Below, one piece after another: positions 16,788 through 27,368 of a DNA stretch of 64,000 nt (position 1 is the first letter of the stretch; each line of letters begins with the position of its first letter). The stretch spans positions 248,001-312,000 of the forward strand of contig JAJFGU010000004.1 of the NCBI GenBank assembly GCA_021775955.1. The letters are read 5' to 3'. A model generated the notes under the pieces. That model searched no databases and had not been told where the DNA came from. It was given only the letters and a program-made list of their open reading frames with translations. Position numbers and translations under genes: made by a program. The DNA comes from Alphaproteobacteria bacterium. Its GTDB lineage: Bacteria > Pseudomonadota > Alphaproteobacteria > Micavibrionales > Micavibrionaceae.

Positions 16788-18328
16788 AAATACCACTCGT
16801 ACTCTAAAATCGCTTTTAACGTCGCATCCGGCGCAGCGTCAGATATCCCGAACAACACCCCTACATCATAGCCGATATGTCCGATATGCCCATACGCCAC
16901 GGGGCCGACCATATGTTTTTGCTCGTCATAAGACTCGCCATCGCTGATTGAACCAAAACTGCTATGCAGCTCCACGCCCGGCTCAAACTTTTCGCTATGG
17001 CGATATTTGCTACTCCAGGCAAAACCGGCTTCGGTATCATCACTGGCATCATCGCCGAATTCACGCTCAAGAACAAAGTTTGCAGCATGTGACGTCTTGT
17101 CGACATCCTTGGCCAACAGCAACTTCACCTCGCCCTTATCCGCTCCGCCGGAGGTGCTGTAGACAAGCTCGGTCAACACACCGACATCGGCCCAGTATTC
17201 CCCCGGGTTGGTCAGCATAAACTTGTTTTCCCACTCAATGCCATCCAGTTCGACATCAGATCCACTTTCACCGCTTTTTTCAAATTCCAGATAAAATTCG
17301 GTAAACCAGTGTTCCGTCACACCATAACCAATAGCTCCCTTTTGAACCCATTTGCCATCAACATCATTGTTATCGTCAATCTCGTAGCGACCCTTCCACT
17401 CCACTTCTAATTCGCCCTTTTCAACATAAGGGGTGTAAACCTGCTTGGTTGCCTGCGCCTGACCCGGCATCATCACGAACGCCGCCAGAATGATTGCCGC
17501 CGTGCCGGCTGCTTTTGTTGTATTGATGTTTTTTTGATCAGATAGCCTCATAAGCATTATTAAAGTCCCTAAAGTTAGAAGATAAACAATAAGCTGGATC
17601 GCGGTCGGCCTTGCGGTGTAACCCACAAGCGTACCGAGGCTTTGCCCAATAATACCGCCCTCTTCCAGCAACCATGAACTGTCCCACACAGTGTGTGACA
17701 ATCCCTCAAACGCGCCCGCCGCCACAAGGAAACCTGTACCCTGCAACATCATCCCGGCCACCAACAACACCAGCAACCAACTCGTGACAATAAAGAACCA
17801 GCGGATTGAAAGCTTAATCAGACCGAAATACAACGCTCCACCAACAGCCGCGCCACCGACAAGTCCAATCGCTGCGCCCCCCATGAGCTCTGCCCAGGAC
17901 ATACCAGATGCGAGCATCCCATAGGAAAACAGCACAATCTCAGAGCCCTCGCGCAACATCGCCAGGCCGATCACCATGGATAAAGAGAAATACGGAAGAT
18001 TGCCCTGCGCAACCTGCTGGCCGATATTCATGAAATGCTGCTTCATTTCGCGGGCATGGCGCTTCATCCATAAAACCGTCCAGCCGATAAACCCGGCAGC
18101 CACAAATAAAATCCCGGCATTGAAATATTCCTGCCCCATCCCTTCGGCGAAATCTGAAATGCTGCCCGTAAACAGAGCCACCAGAGCCGATCCAACCAGA
18201 CCGCCGCCAAAACCAAGCCCAATGGCTTTGCCACGCCCCGGAATGCCCCGCGTTGCCGCCAGCACAATGCCGACGATCAGCACGATCTCAAACACCTCAC
18301 GGAACACAACGATAGCGCTGGATAGCAT
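16784..18328 (-). CDS. FTR1-family iron permease fused to outer-membrane-barrel-like C-terminal domain
   Basis: The start at 18328 has a perfect AGGAG 7 nt upstream; the product is 514 residues. Residues 1-262 form a complete FTR1/EfeU-type seven-helix iron permease with REVFE (10-14) and REGSE (126-130) Fe-binding motifs. Directly after the last helix comes 'MRLSDQKNINTTKAAG', then a hydrophobic stretch ending GQAQA (about 293), which looks like a complete signal peptide with an Ala-x-Ala site. Residues 294-514 are rich in alternating beta-strand patterns and end 'EYEWYF', the C-terminal aromatic typical of outer-membrane barrels. Internal ATGs at 17557 (AGGGA 8 nt upstream) and 17551 could start the barrel separately. 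It is paired with a cupredoxin gene under a Fur-like box, arguing for iron uptake. Confidence 0.88.
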   Translation of the reverse strand: MLSSAIVVFREVFEIVLIVGIVLAATRGIPGRGKAIGLGFGGGLVGSALVALFTGSISDFAEGMGQEYFNAGILFVAAGFIGWTVLWMKRHAREMKQHFMNIGQQVAQGNLPYFSLSMVIGLAMLREGSEIVLFSYGMLASGMSWAELMGGAAIGLVGGAAVGGALYFGLIKLSIRWFFIVTSWLLVLLVAGMMLQGTGFLVAAGAFEGLSHTVWDSSWLLEEGGIIGQSLGTLVGYTARPTAIQLIVYLLTLGTLIMLMRLSDQKNINTTKAAGTAAIILAAFVMMPGQAQATKQVYTPYVEKGELEVEWKGRYEIDDNNDVDGKWVQKGAIGYGVTEHWFTEFYLEFEKSGESGSDVELDGIEWENKFMLTNPGEYWADVGVLTELVYSTSGGADKGEVKLLLAKDVDKTSHAANFVLEREFGDDASDDTEAGFAWSSKYRHSEKFEPGVELHSSFGSISDGESYDEQKHMVGPVAYGHIGHIGYDVGVLFGISDAAPDATLKAILEYEWYF

Positions 18329-18360
18329 TCCAGTTCTCCTCAATAGACAGTTAATAGAAT

Positions 18361-18693
18361 TTACTTAGCTATAACTTTACCTTGAGCGGTGGCCATATTG
18401 AACTCACCGAAAAATGGGTATTCACCCGGCTTGAGCGGCCCGATGAAAACGATCCCTTTACCACCACCACGAATAATTTTCTCCCGGTTCAATTCATAGC
18501 TCTCAAATTCTTCCGGTGTTTTGTCTTCATTCATTACGATCAGCTTGACCTTTTCACCAGCCGGGACTTCAATCGTTTCGGGAATAAACTTGTGATCTTT
18601 AATGCGAATAGTGAATTCTTCGGTCGCCTGAGCTGGCGCTGCAATCAACACAAAACCAAGAGCCAATACAGACAATAATTTAAGAGATTTCAT
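18361..18693 (-). CDS. periplasmic cupredoxin-domain protein of the iron-uptake pair
   Basis: This 110-residue protein begins 'MKSLKLLSVLALGFVLIAAP' with a cleavable signal ending 'APAQA'; AAGGAAA precedes the ATG. The mature part is a small cupredoxin-like fold: 'FTIRIKDHKFIPETIEVPAGEK', 'LIVMNEDKTPEEFES' and 'GIVFIGPLKPGEYPFFGEFN'. Similar domains occur in EfeO and FtrB, where they deliver or oxidise iron for FTR1 permeases. The canonical type-1 Cys ligand is not evident, so copper-dependent ferroxidase activity is uncertain. It lies 32 bp upstream of the permease gene on the same strand. Confidence 0.85.
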   Translation of the reverse strand: MKSLKLLSVLALGFVLIAAPAQATEEFTIRIKDHKFIPETIEVPAGEKVKLIVMNEDKTPEEFESYELNREKIIRGGGKGIVFIGPLKPGEYPFFGEFNMATAQGKVIAK

Positions 18694-18735
18694 TTTCTTA
18701 TTTCCTTTTGTAAGTGATAACCATTCGCAATTAAT

Positions 18736-18748
18736 AATGATTATCATT
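18736..18748 (-). promoter_or_regulatory. Fur-like operator upstream of the cupredoxin-FTR1 operon
   Basis: AATGATTATCATT is a perfect 6-1-6 palindrome matching the core of the Fur box and lies about 45 bp upstream of the cupredoxin start. Iron-responsive repression by Fur or a relative is inferred. Confidence 0.75.
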
Positions 18749-18871
18749 TACACCTGATTCGTCGGCTTCGTCAACAGGCAAACCAGACAAAATCCAAAAA
18801 ATCTTGATTCATCAGCCCCCCTCCTTTATTTAACTACCCAACGCCACACAACCAGCAATACAGGAGTAACA

Positions 18872-19903
18872 ATGACCGCAAAAGTAGCCATTAACGGATT
18901 TGGTCGTATCGGCCGCCTTGTTTTCCGCGCCCTGATTGAATCAGGCCGGGATGATATCGAAGTTGTCGCCATCAATGATCTGGCACCGATCGATACCAAC
19001 CGCATGCTGCTCCAATATGATTCCGTTCATGGTCCCGCGCCTTTTGATGTCAAAGCCGACGGTGACAGCCTTATCGTTGACGGTAAAAAAATCAAAGTCG
19101 TGCAGGAACGTGACCCGGCCGCCCTGCCCTGGGGTGATATGGGCGTTGATATTGCTTTTGAATGCACTGGCATTTTTACCAAACGCGATGCGGCTTCCAA
19201 GCATTTAGAGGCAGGCGCCAAAAAAGTCTTAATCTCCGCCCCGTCCACTGATGAAGACATCATGGTGGTCTATGGCGTGAACTCCGACAAGCTCGAGGCC
19301 GGGCATAAAATTGTTTCCAATGCGTCTTGTACCACCAATTGCCTGGCGCCTGTGGCTTTTGCTCTTCATCAGGCCATCGGCATTGAAAAAGGCTTCATGA
19401 CGACGATCCATAGCTATACTGGCGACCAGCGTATTGTTGACACCGCCCATAGCGATCCGCACCGCGCCCGCGCCGGTGCGCTCAACATGATCCCGACCTC
19501 GACCGGCGCCGCCAAAGCCGTGGGTAAAGTCCTGCCAGAGCTAAATGGCAAGCTCGATGGCGTTTCGATGCGCGTGCCGACGCCGAATGTCTCGGTTGTC
19601 GATTTGAAATTCATTCCGTCCAGAGACACCACAGTCGAAGAAGTTAACAAGGCCGTCAGTGGTTACGCTTCCGGTGATCTGGAGGGGGTTCTGGGTGTTT
19701 ACACCGATCCGCTGGTCTCCAGCGATTTCAATCATAACCCGCTATCGTCCATCTTTGCCCTTAATGAAACCAAGGTCATCGACGGGAATTTAGTGCGAAT
19801 CATGTCCTGGTATGACAATGAATGGGGCTTTTCCAACCGTATGCTCGACACCGCTGCCAAGATGCATTTTGTCGGTTATGACAAAAAATCTGAGGCCGCA
19901 TAA
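18872..19903 (+). CDS. gap: glyceraldehyde-3-phosphate dehydrogenase
   Basis: This is the glycolytic NAD-dependent enzyme of 343 residues. It shows the Rossmann start 'AKVAINGFGRIGRLVFRAL', the catalytic Cys region 'SNASCTTNCLAPVAFAL' (about 150-166), 'TAHSDPHRARAGALNMIPTSTGAAKAV' split by the phosphate-binding loop, and 'SWYDNEWGFSNRM' near the C-terminus. CAGGAG lies upstream of the ATG. The order tkt-gap-fba is conserved in alphaproteobacteria, but pgk, usual between gap and fba, is absent here. Confidence 0.97.
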   Translation: MTAKVAINGFGRIGRLVFRALIESGRDDIEVVAINDLAPIDTNRMLLQYDSVHGPAPFDVKADGDSLIVDGKKIKVVQERDPAALPWGDMGVDIAFECTGIFTKRDAASKHLEAGAKKVLISAPSTDEDIMVVYGVNSDKLEAGHKIVSNASCTTNCLAPVAFALHQAIGIEKGFMTTIHSYTGDQRIVDTAHSDPHRARAGALNMIPTSTGAAKAVGKVLPELNGKLDGVSMRVPTPNVSVVDLKFIPSRDTTVEEVNKAVSGYASGDLEGVLGVYTDPLVSSDFNHNPLSSIFALNETKVIDGNLVRIMSWYDNEWGFSNRMLDTAAKMHFVGYDKKSEAA

Positions 19904-19967
19904 GCGCAATAAAATCAATCCCTTAAGTCGCTTTTACCGACGCTAAATCCTGTTTTTATTGAAAGTT

Positions 19968-20555
19968 ATGCAGATTTTAGTGTATGATGAGGCCATGGTT
20001 ACAAATCTGGCTAAAAAAGCGATGACGACCAAAGGTCAAAAGGCATGCCTTGTGATCGACCATCTGGTCGAGGCTCTGGGCAATGATCCGTCCTCTTCGC
20101 TGCGCCGTGCACTGATTTTGGTGGATATCGATCAATATCCCGGCACCACGCAAACAGGCATTATGGAGCGCCTGCATATCCACAAATCAGCGTTAAACCG
20201 CGAGATTGACTGGATGTTCAATTATGGCTGCATCATGATGGCCGACGCCGAGCATGACGGCCGCGCCAAAAAGATTGAAATCTGCGGATATTCAAGAACC
20301 GGCCTCAAAGCCGCCCTCGATTATTTTGATGGTGAGCATGAGAATATTAAGATGTTTCTTCAAAGGTTTACCCAATATATAAAACAGGAAAAACCGACAT
20401 TACGCGATGCAAAAATCATCAGTTCACTTAACGAAAAAGGACGGGCCACAAAACAAGACGTTATCGATACTTTGTATGATGGACCATCATCAACAGATAA
20501 CAGAGCTTATAACAAGCTGGTTGAAGAAGGAGTAATTGGTGATGCAAGAGATTAG
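19968..20555 (+). CDS. MarR-like winged-helix protein
   Basis: The central part resembles a MarR/winged-helix DNA-binding domain: 'RRALILVDIDQYPGTTQTGI', 'MERLHIHKSALNREIDWMFN' and 'AKKIEICGYSRTGLKAALDYF'. About 50 residues follow with a second helical unit ('KIISSLNEKGRATKQDVIDT'). The start is uncertain: TTG 19959, ATG 19968 and ATG 19995 are in frame and none has a strong ribosome site. Its location between gap and fba hints at carbon-metabolism control, which is inference. The 3' end overlaps a small frame starting at 20542. Confidence 0.7.
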   Translation: MQILVYDEAMVTNLAKKAMTTKGQKACLVIDHLVEALGNDPSSSLRRALILVDIDQYPGTTQTGIMERLHIHKSALNREIDWMFNYGCIMMADAEHDGRAKKIEICGYSRTGLKAALDYFDGEHENIKMFLQRFTQYIKQEKPTLRDAKIISSLNEKGRATKQDVIDTLYDGPSSTDNRAYNKLVEEGVIGDARD

Positions 20556-20700
20556 TAGAAAAGGCTTCGGCAACGTTCTTAACTGCATCACAGGGGATTC
20601 TCTTTCTCATACCCCGGCTTGCTCATCCATATTTAGTCAGGCCGTTCATCCGACAGCCGGCGTGCAGCTTGAATATGACTTTGCCCCGACACAGAGATAG
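20542..20700 (+). CDS. possible small protein overlapping the MarR-like gene
   Basis: This 52-residue frame ('MQEISRKGFGNVLNCITGDS'...) starts with ATG after AAGGAG at 10 nt and overlaps the preceding gene by 14 nt, an arrangement that favours coupled translation. Two Cys residues are present and there is no membrane segment. No family is recognised; it could be a chance frame. Confidence 0.35.
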   Translation: MQEISRKGFGNVLNCITGDSLSHTPACSSIFSQAVHPTAGVQLEYDFAPTQR

Positions 20701-20759
20701 TTAACTTCCCCCTTGAACTCCGCTGTTTCCTTGGCTATATCTAGCCTGCAATCAACGTT

Positions 20760-20831
20760 GTCATCCCGAACGCAAAGCGGAGGGATCTCCCGGCTTCATG
20801 GCATGAGATTTCTCGCGGCGCTCGAAATGAC
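20760..20831. repeat. dispersed palindromic repeat (mixed GTCATCCCGAACGC...CTCGAAATGAC)
   Basis: The unit runs from GTCATCCCGAACGCAAAGCGG to GGCGCTCGAAATGAC with internal GAGGGATCTC and GAGATTTCTC boxes. It is a variant of the 7179 and 21799 repeats, placed directly upstream of fba and probably in its leader. Confidence 0.75.
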
Positions 20832-20858
20832 ACCAGTATATGTAAGAAGGAGAACCCC

Positions 20859-21773
20859 ATGCCCAATCAGGACCAGTTAACAAAAATTTCAAACGGCAAA
20901 GGTTTTATTGCTGCGCTCGACCAGAGCGGCGGCTCAACCCCCAAAGCACTCAAAAACTACGGCGTCAACGAGAGCGAATATTCCGGCGACGATGAAATGT
21001 TCGCCAAGGTCCATGAAATGCGCAGCCGCATCATCACCTCTCCGGCCTTTAATGGCGAAAAGATCCTCGGCGCGATCCTGTTTGAAAAAACCATGGATGA
21101 TGCCATTGAAGGCACGCCAACTGCGCAATATCTCTGGGACAAATTAAATGTCGTGCCTTTCTTAAAAATCGACAAGGGCCTGGCCGATGAACAAGACGGC
21201 GTGCAAATGATGAAACCGATGCCCGATCTTGATGCTCTGCTCACCCGCGCCAAAACCGCCGGCATTTTCGGCACCAAAATGCGTTCGGTAATCAACAGCG
21301 CTTCGCCGGAAGGTATTGCCGCCAATGTCGCCCAGCAATTTGAAATTGGAAATCAAATTCTTGCCCATAGCCTCGTACCCATCCTCGAGCCCGAGATTAA
21401 TATCAACGCTGGCGACAAAGCCGAATGCGAAGAAATCATGAAGGCTGAAATTCTTAAAAATTTGAATAGCGTGCCGGACGGCAAACAAATCATGCTTAAA
21501 TTAACCTTGCCGGAATCCGCCAATTTATACGCCGACATCATCGCCCATGATAAGGTCCTGCTCGTCGTCGCCCTGTCCGGCGGTTATGATCTGACCGAGG
21601 CCTGCACGCGCCTGGCACAAAATGACGGTATGGTCGCCAGCTTCTCCCGCGCCCTCAGCAACGATTTGAGCGCCCAGCAAAGCGATGAGGAATTCAACAC
21701 CGCCTTACAAAACGCCATCGATAAAATCTTTGCTGCATCCGTGGGCAGCAACGCCAATTCGCAAGCGGCTTAA
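20859..21773 (+). CDS. fba: fructose-bisphosphate aldolase class I
   Basis: This Schiff-base aldolase cleaves fructose 1,6-bisphosphate. The 304-residue sequence shows 'GFIAALDQSGGSTPKALKNYG', 'RSRIITSPAFNGEKILGAILFE', 'VPFLKIDKGL', 'LVPILEPEININ' and 'VLLVVALSGGYDLTEACTRL', all typical of the compact bacterial class I family. AAGAAGGAG precedes the ATG. Many alphaproteobacteria carry class II at this locus; class I occurs in several lineages. Confidence 0.95.
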   Translation: MPNQDQLTKISNGKGFIAALDQSGGSTPKALKNYGVNESEYSGDDEMFAKVHEMRSRIITSPAFNGEKILGAILFEKTMDDAIEGTPTAQYLWDKLNVVPFLKIDKGLADEQDGVQMMKPMPDLDALLTRAKTAGIFGTKMRSVINSASPEGIAANVAQQFEIGNQILAHSLVPILEPEININAGDKAECEEIMKAEILKNLNSVPDGKQIMLKLTLPESANLYADIIAHDKVLLVVALSGGYDLTEACTRLAQNDGMVASFSRALSNDLSAQQSDEEFNTALQNAIDKIFAASVGSNANSQAA

Positions 21774-21798
21774 AAGAAACCACAGATAAACACAAATT

Positions 21799-21877
21799 GT
21801 CATTTCGAGCGAATGCGAGAAATCTCATTTCCTTTAAGATATGAGATCTCTCAGTCGCTACGCTTCTTCGAGATGAC
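21799..21877. repeat. dispersed palindromic repeat (GTCATTTCGAGC family), copy 2
   Basis: The unit runs from GTCATTTCGAGCGAATGCG through GAGAAATCTCAT to CTTCTTCGAGATGAC. Its left half is almost identical to 7179-7206. It sits between the convergent fba and epmA genes. Confidence 0.82.
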
Positions 21878-21912
21878 AAAGAGTCTATTATTCGTATCTA
21901 TCCGCTTTAAGA

Positions 21913-22932
21913 CTAAACCCGACCCGTCCAAAGAACCTGCTCGATATCATCCGCCCCGCTCGCCAGCATCACCAACCGATCAACCCCCAGGGCATTGCCG
22001 CCGCTCTCAGGCAAACCATGTTCCAGCGCATCCAGAAAATCCTCATCAACCGGGTAGCGCTCGCCGTACAGACTTTCCTTCACATCCATTTCCTCTTTGA
22101 ACCGTGCCCGCTGCTCCTTTGCATCGGTCAGCTCACCAAAGGCATTACACAGCTCAACCCCGCAGACATACATTTCGAAGCGCTCGGCAAAGCGCGGATC
22201 ATCCGGCTTCCTGCGCGATAACGACGCCATCGAGGCCGGATAATCATACAAAATACACGGGTGCTCCATACCCAGATAAGGCTCGATTTTTTCCGCCATC
22301 ACGCTAAAGAACATATCGTCCCAGCGATCGCCCTCAACGACACGAATACCCTGCTCGTTAATCGCCGCGGCAAACCTACCCTCGTCTTCCAGATACTCCT
22401 CTAGCTTAATCCCGGCATAGCGCTCAAACGCCTCGGCCACACTTATCCTCTGCCAGTCCCCAAACGGATCACAGGCTTTTCCACCGCCTTCATAGGTCTT
22501 GATCTCCAACGCCGCCGCCACATACCGCAATAAATCCACACAATCATCCATGATATCGCCATAGCCCGCATTGGCCCGGTACCATTCCAGCAGCGTGAAT
22601 TCCGGGCTGTGCAGCCGTGATTCCTCGCCATTTCGGAACACATGGGCAATCTGGTAGATCTTCGGCGCCCCGGCCACCAGCAGCTTTTTCATCGCAAATT
22701 CCGGGCTGGTATGCAGATACATTTCGCGCTCAAAAGAAAAGTCATTGCCCTTCATTTTGGTGCTAAAGGCATGGATATGCGTGTCCATCACCGGACAGAC
22801 CTGCAGGATCGGCGTTTCGACCTCCCAAAACCCTTTTTCGTCGAAAAACGACCGGATAGCCTTCATCACCCGCATCCGGGTCTCCAGATACGGCTTTTGT
22901 GCCTCAAAACGCTCGGGATTCCACCATTTCAT
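21913..22932 (-). CDS. epmA: EF-P lysine lysyltransferase EpmA (GenX/PoxA)
   Basis: This 339-residue class II lysyl-tRNA-synthetase-like protein lacks the anticodon domain. Class II motifs are visible: 'FFDEKGFWEVETPILQVCP', 'HTSPEFAMKKLLVAGAPKIY', 'VFRNGEESRLHSPEFTLLEWY' and the C-terminal 'LPESGGNALGVDRLVML'. EpmA attaches (R)-beta-lysine to a conserved Lys of elongation factor P. The partner aminomutase EpmB and EF-P itself are not adjacent, though a KamA-type aminomutase is at 42238-43836. Confidence 0.93.
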   Translation of the reverse strand: MKWWNPERFEAQKPYLETRMRVMKAIRSFFDEKGFWEVETPILQVCPVMDTHIHAFSTKMKGNDFSFEREMYLHTSPEFAMKKLLVAGAPKIYQIAHVFRNGEESRLHSPEFTLLEWYRANAGYGDIMDDCVDLLRYVAAALEIKTYEGGGKACDPFGDWQRISVAEAFERYAGIKLEEYLEDEGRFAAAINEQGIRVVEGDRWDDMFFSVMAEKIEPYLGMEHPCILYDYPASMASLSRRKPDDPRFAERFEMYVCGVELCNAFGELTDAKEQRARFKEEMDVKESLYGERYPVDEDFLDALEHGLPESGGNALGVDRLVMLASGADDIEQVLWTGRV

Positions 22933-23015
22933 GGGTTGTGCCTTGTAAAGAAAATGCTTGCTTTTCCAGCCTATAAACGATAAATAACCCCCTCAATCAA
23001 GAGGAGTTTTAAGAC

Positions 23016-23405
23016 ATGAGAGCCGACATCCACCCCGAATACCATGAAATCACAGTCGTGATGACGGATGGAACGGAATACAAGACCCGCAGCACCTATG
23101 GCAAAGAGGGTGATATGCTCAAGCTTGATGTTGATCCGCTGACCCACCCGGCGTGGCAGGGCGGTACCGGCAAAGTGATTGAAAAAGGCCAGCTCGACAA
23201 GTTTGAAGGCAAATACGGCTCCTTCCTGTCTGGCGCTGCCGGCGAGAAAGCTCCTGCGAAAGAGGCGAATAAGCCTGACCTGTCCTCCGAAGCTTCAGCG
23301 CAGGAGGAAGAAACAGCAGAAGCAGCTCCTGCGGAGGCCCCTGTTGAGGATGCCGCCCCCGCTGCTGAAGAAACCGCCACTACTGAAGAAGAATCCAAAC
23401 AATAA
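23016..23405 (+). CDS. rpmE: 50S ribosomal protein bL31 with long acidic C-terminal tail
   Basis: Residues 1-75 match bL31: '[20 protein letters not shown]', '[20 protein letters not shown]' and '[21 protein letters not shown]'. The zinc-binding Cys residues are absent, so this is the C-minus form. The product is 129 residues because of a ~55-residue Ala/Glu/Pro tail ('[20 protein letters not shown]'). GAGGAG precedes the ATG, and a promoter-like TTGCTT, 17 nt, TAAATA lies at 22958-22986. A palindromic repeat follows the stop. Confidence 0.93.
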   Translation: MRADIHPEYHEITVVMTDGTEYKTRSTYGKEGDMLKLDVDPLTHPAWQGGTGKVIEKGQLDKFEGKYGSFLSGAAGEKAPAKEANKPDLSSEASAQEEETAEAAPAEAPVEDAAPAAEETATTEEESKQ

Positions 23406-23419
23406 TCCCCACGTTGTCC

Positions 23420-23586
23420 GTCATTGCGACCCCGGTCCCCGAGCCGGGGGAAGCAATCCAGAATAATAAAAAACTGCCTTCCCCGCGTAAGCGGGGATCT
23501 TTGGTTATGGGATATTTAAGATCCCCGCTTACGCGGGGAAGGCAAAAGACTAGATTGCCGCGCTCCCTCTGGTCGCTCGCAATGAC
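23420..23586. repeat. dispersed palindromic repeat (GTCATTGCGAGC family), copy 2, interrupted by another repeat
   Basis: The outer unit starts GTCATTGCGACC, includes GCAATCCAG and ends GGTCGCTCGCAATGAC, but its centre holds a second palindrome (23476-23543). This is a repeat-within-repeat structure downstream of rpmE. Confidence 0.85.
23476..23543. repeat. nested palindrome with 25-bp perfect arms (CCCCGCGTAAGCGGGG family), copy 2
   Basis: The arms at 23476-23500 and 23519-23543 are exact reverse complements (GCCTTCCCCGCG... outermost), and each contains a small CCCCGC/GCGGGG hairpin. It is related to 12881-12952. It lies inside another repeat unit. Confidence 0.88.
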
Positions 23587-23645
23587 GATCCGTGTTTATC
23601 TGTGGTTAAAAACCTAAGCCACCTCAGAATAACCCAACAATTTTA

Positions 23646-23674
23646 TTGACATAAACATGTAAATCCCCTATGGT
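23646..23674 (+). promoter_or_regulatory. sigma70-type promoter for the 59-residue membrane protein
   Basis: TTGACA (23646-23651), 17 nt, TATGGT (23669-23674), about 25 nt upstream of the ATG at 23699. Confidence 0.65.
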
Positions 23675-23698
23675 CCCCAAAACACAGGGAGAACAAGC

Positions 23699-23878
23699 AT
23701 GCTTTCATACGCATTTCGTAAAAAGCTAAGAAAATGGGATGAAAAACATCCAAATCAGCTGACAATAGCAGGTCTATTTGTGTTTGCTGCTGGGCTGACA
23801 ACCTGGGCTATCAATAAGAATGCGCCTACCCCTGAAAATGATCGTGCCTCAAAAAACACCCCGACTTCAGTAATTTAA
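23699..23878 (+). CDS. small single-pass membrane protein
   Basis: This 59-residue protein starts 'MLSYAFRKKLRKWDEKHPNQ' after AGGGAGA. A basic N-terminus is followed by one hydrophobic segment ('LTIAGLFVFAAGLTTWAI', about 21-38) and a short polar tail. No family is recognised. A good promoter and ribosome site support real expression. It stands alone upstream of another ORFan. Confidence 0.6.
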   Translation: MLSYAFRKKLRKWDEKHPNQLTIAGLFVFAAGLTTWAINKNAPTPENDRASKNTPTSVI

Positions 23879-23940
23879 CATAAATTTAAGCCCCCTCCGC
23901 CATACTGAACCCCAAAGCTTTGTAATAAAGGGTGTTAAAA

Positions 23941-24348
23941 ATGGCGGGTGATCTCCCAAGCACGACATGCGGCTCGATAAACTGTGACGGCGTGGCAAAT
24001 GCCTATACAGCGCTTATCAACAAAGCCTATGAAATCAAACACATATCGCATGAGGCTGTGCAGGAATTCAACGAGAAACTCACGAATGAAGCAAACACAA
24101 GCAAGGATGTTATGGATTATTTGGGCGAAATGGACCAGGAACTGCTGAATACAGCCGGCCCTCTGACTGAAGAGGCTCTTGAGGAAACTGTTAAATTGCA
24201 CACCCCTGACAACCGGGAAGCACAGCTAGAGATGCTTATAGACATAACAATGCTAAAAATAGACCTGAATGACGAACAAGCAACCCTCACGGAAGCGGCA
24301 GGGGCGCTTGATCTGGAAATGAACGCCGAGCCAACCCCCCAACCTTAA
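23941..24348 (+). CDS. hypothetical protein
   Basis: This 135-residue acidic, helical soluble protein starts at ATG 23941 (AAAGGG 9 nt upstream; an in-frame GTG at 23932 is possible). It begins 'MAGDLPSTTCGSINCDGVAN', with two Cys near the N-terminus, and continues 'LINKAYEIKHISHEAVQEFN'. No family is recognised. A short copy of the valS 3' end (24351-24370) follows its stop directly. Confidence 0.6.
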   Translation: MAGDLPSTTCGSINCDGVANAYTALINKAYEIKHISHEAVQEFNEKLTNEANTSKDVMDYLGEMDQELLNTAGPLTEEALEETVKLHTPDNREAQLEMLIDITMLKIDLNDEQATLTEAAGALDLEMNAEPTPQP

Positions 24349-24350
24349 GT

Positions 24351-24370
24351 AGCCTCAAGCTGTTTTAAAG
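24351..24370. repeat. 20-bp copy of the valS 3' end (direct repeat of 24680-24699)
   Basis: The two 20-bp stretches differ at one base (AGCCTCAAGCTGTTTTAAAG against AGCCTCAAGCTGTTTCAAAG). The second codes for the valS C-terminal region. The copies flank the ORFan 24365-24613, whose stop codon lies in the first. Confidence 0.75.
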
Positions 24371-24613
24371 TTCAACTTTAGGCCACTTATCATTGCTGAC
24401 CTGCCAAACATCAATATTCCCTAAAGAGCGCCCCAGAGGTATTGCCTCAACAGGTATTCGCTCTCTGCTTACTTTCCTACAATCGTCAAAGGTTGTATCT
24501 ATGGACTCAGTTAACAGCACCTCTAGTGAACAATTGCTCTCTCTTACTTCACATGAAGGTACGGATTTAACTTCTTTATTTACATCGCTTACTGTTTTGA
24601 ATTGTCTATTCAT
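24365..24613 (-). CDS. hypothetical small protein
   Basis: This 82-residue soluble protein begins 'MNRQFKTVSDVNKEVKSVPS' after a perfect AAGGAGGA 9 nt upstream. Three Cys residues are visible and there is no signal peptide. No family is recognised. It lies between two direct repeats of the valS 3' end and is oriented like valS. Confidence 0.6.
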   Translation of the reverse strand: MNRQFKTVSDVNKEVKSVPSCEVRESNCSLEVLLTESIDTTFDDCRKVSRERIPVEAIPLGRSLGNIDVWQVSNDKWPKVEL

Positions 24614-24673
24614 AACGCAGTCCTCCTTGAAAAAACCCTTTTACAACAACATTTTCAATATGTCTAATAGTTT

Positions 24674-27316
<2,643 letters not shown>

Positions 27317-27368
27317 GGCTAACCCCTTCAAACGACGCGATCATAAGGGATTTGTGCTAGAAGGCAAG

